A stretch of 42,503 nucleotides of DNA from UBA7446 sp965656545 (GTDB lineage Bacteria > Bacteroidota > Bacteroidia > Flavobacteriales > Flavobacteriaceae). The DNA lies in assembly GCA_965656545.1 (NCBI GenBank), contig CBFHKZ010000008.1, forward strand, positions 1 to 42,503. Direction: 5' to 3'. Under the pieces are notes generated by a model. That model ran no database searches. It saw only the letters and a program-made list of their open reading frames with translations, and was not told the DNA's origin. Made by a program: the position numbers and the translations under genes. Position 1 is the stretch's first letter; every line of letters begins with the position of its first letter. Shown one piece after another: positions 40,237 to 42,503 of this stretch.

Positions 40237-42503
<2,267 letters not shown>

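Overview
The window is a chromosomal core region of a member of the Bacteroidota, most probably of the family Flavobacteriaceae. The evidence is the 16S rRNA sequence, promoter boxes of the TAnnTTTG type instead of the sigma-70 -10 box, almost no Shine-Dalgarno sequences, a secreted protein with a type IX secretion (Por) C-terminal tail, and families largely restricted to this phylum (DUF3276, DUF4294, the flavobacterial DUF2795 protein, a long NusB and a SecA without its zinc tail). I see no phage, insertion sequence, CRISPR array, toxin-antitoxin pair or defence island.

Layout: 1-878 (minus) holds the start of an outer-membrane porin, the fluoride channel CrcB and a small membrane protein. 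908-5024 holds a MazG-like pyrophosphohydrolase, ilvE, a TIGR01777 epimerase and the grpE-dnaJ chaperone operon. 5175-10713 is a tight plus-strand run: MscS channel, sigma-54-type response regulator without a DNA-binding domain, M28 peptidase, MATE transporter, small acidic protein, PAP2 phosphatase. 10694-18365 (minus) carries lnt, a cobalamin adenosyltransferase, a DUF2795 protein, secA, a glycosyltransferase and msrA. 18421-21607 holds pssA facing kdsD-tatC-lptB. 21669-27486 holds recQ and a cyclophilin-FKBP fusion facing an MsbA-like ABC exporter, a PUR-domain protein and a thioredoxin-fold protein. 27588-37636 holds nusB, a DUF1573 lipoprotein, yajC, pyrD, a GlsB-like protein, a secreted C-type lectin, an M3 peptidase, acs, an M42 peptidase and a DUF4294 protein. 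37637-42503 is an rRNA operon: tandem promoters, leader, 16S, tRNA-Ile(GAT), tRNA-Ala(TGC) and a 23S gene that runs off the end.

A functional theme is envelope construction: SecA and YajC for Sec export, TatC for folded-protein export, Lnt for lipoprotein maturation, LptB and KdsD for lipopolysaccharide, PssA for phospholipid, an MsbA-like exporter, and several exported or lipid-anchored products. NusB and its probable boxA targets, two near-identical copies in the rRNA operon, lie in the same window.

Nothing here is a clear new multi-gene system. The most unusual signals are: (i) the 16S-23S spacer, where the intact tRNA-Ile is flanked by a broken 5' copy, split by a 20-nt palindrome, and by a 20-nt 3' copy; (ii) a RecQ that has lost the four zinc-binding cysteines; (iii) a NtrC-type regulator with GAFTSA for GAFTGA and no helix-turn-helix; (iv) all five convergent gene pairs overlapping tail to tail; and (v) a shared 24-nt element upstream of the M3 peptidase and acs genes.
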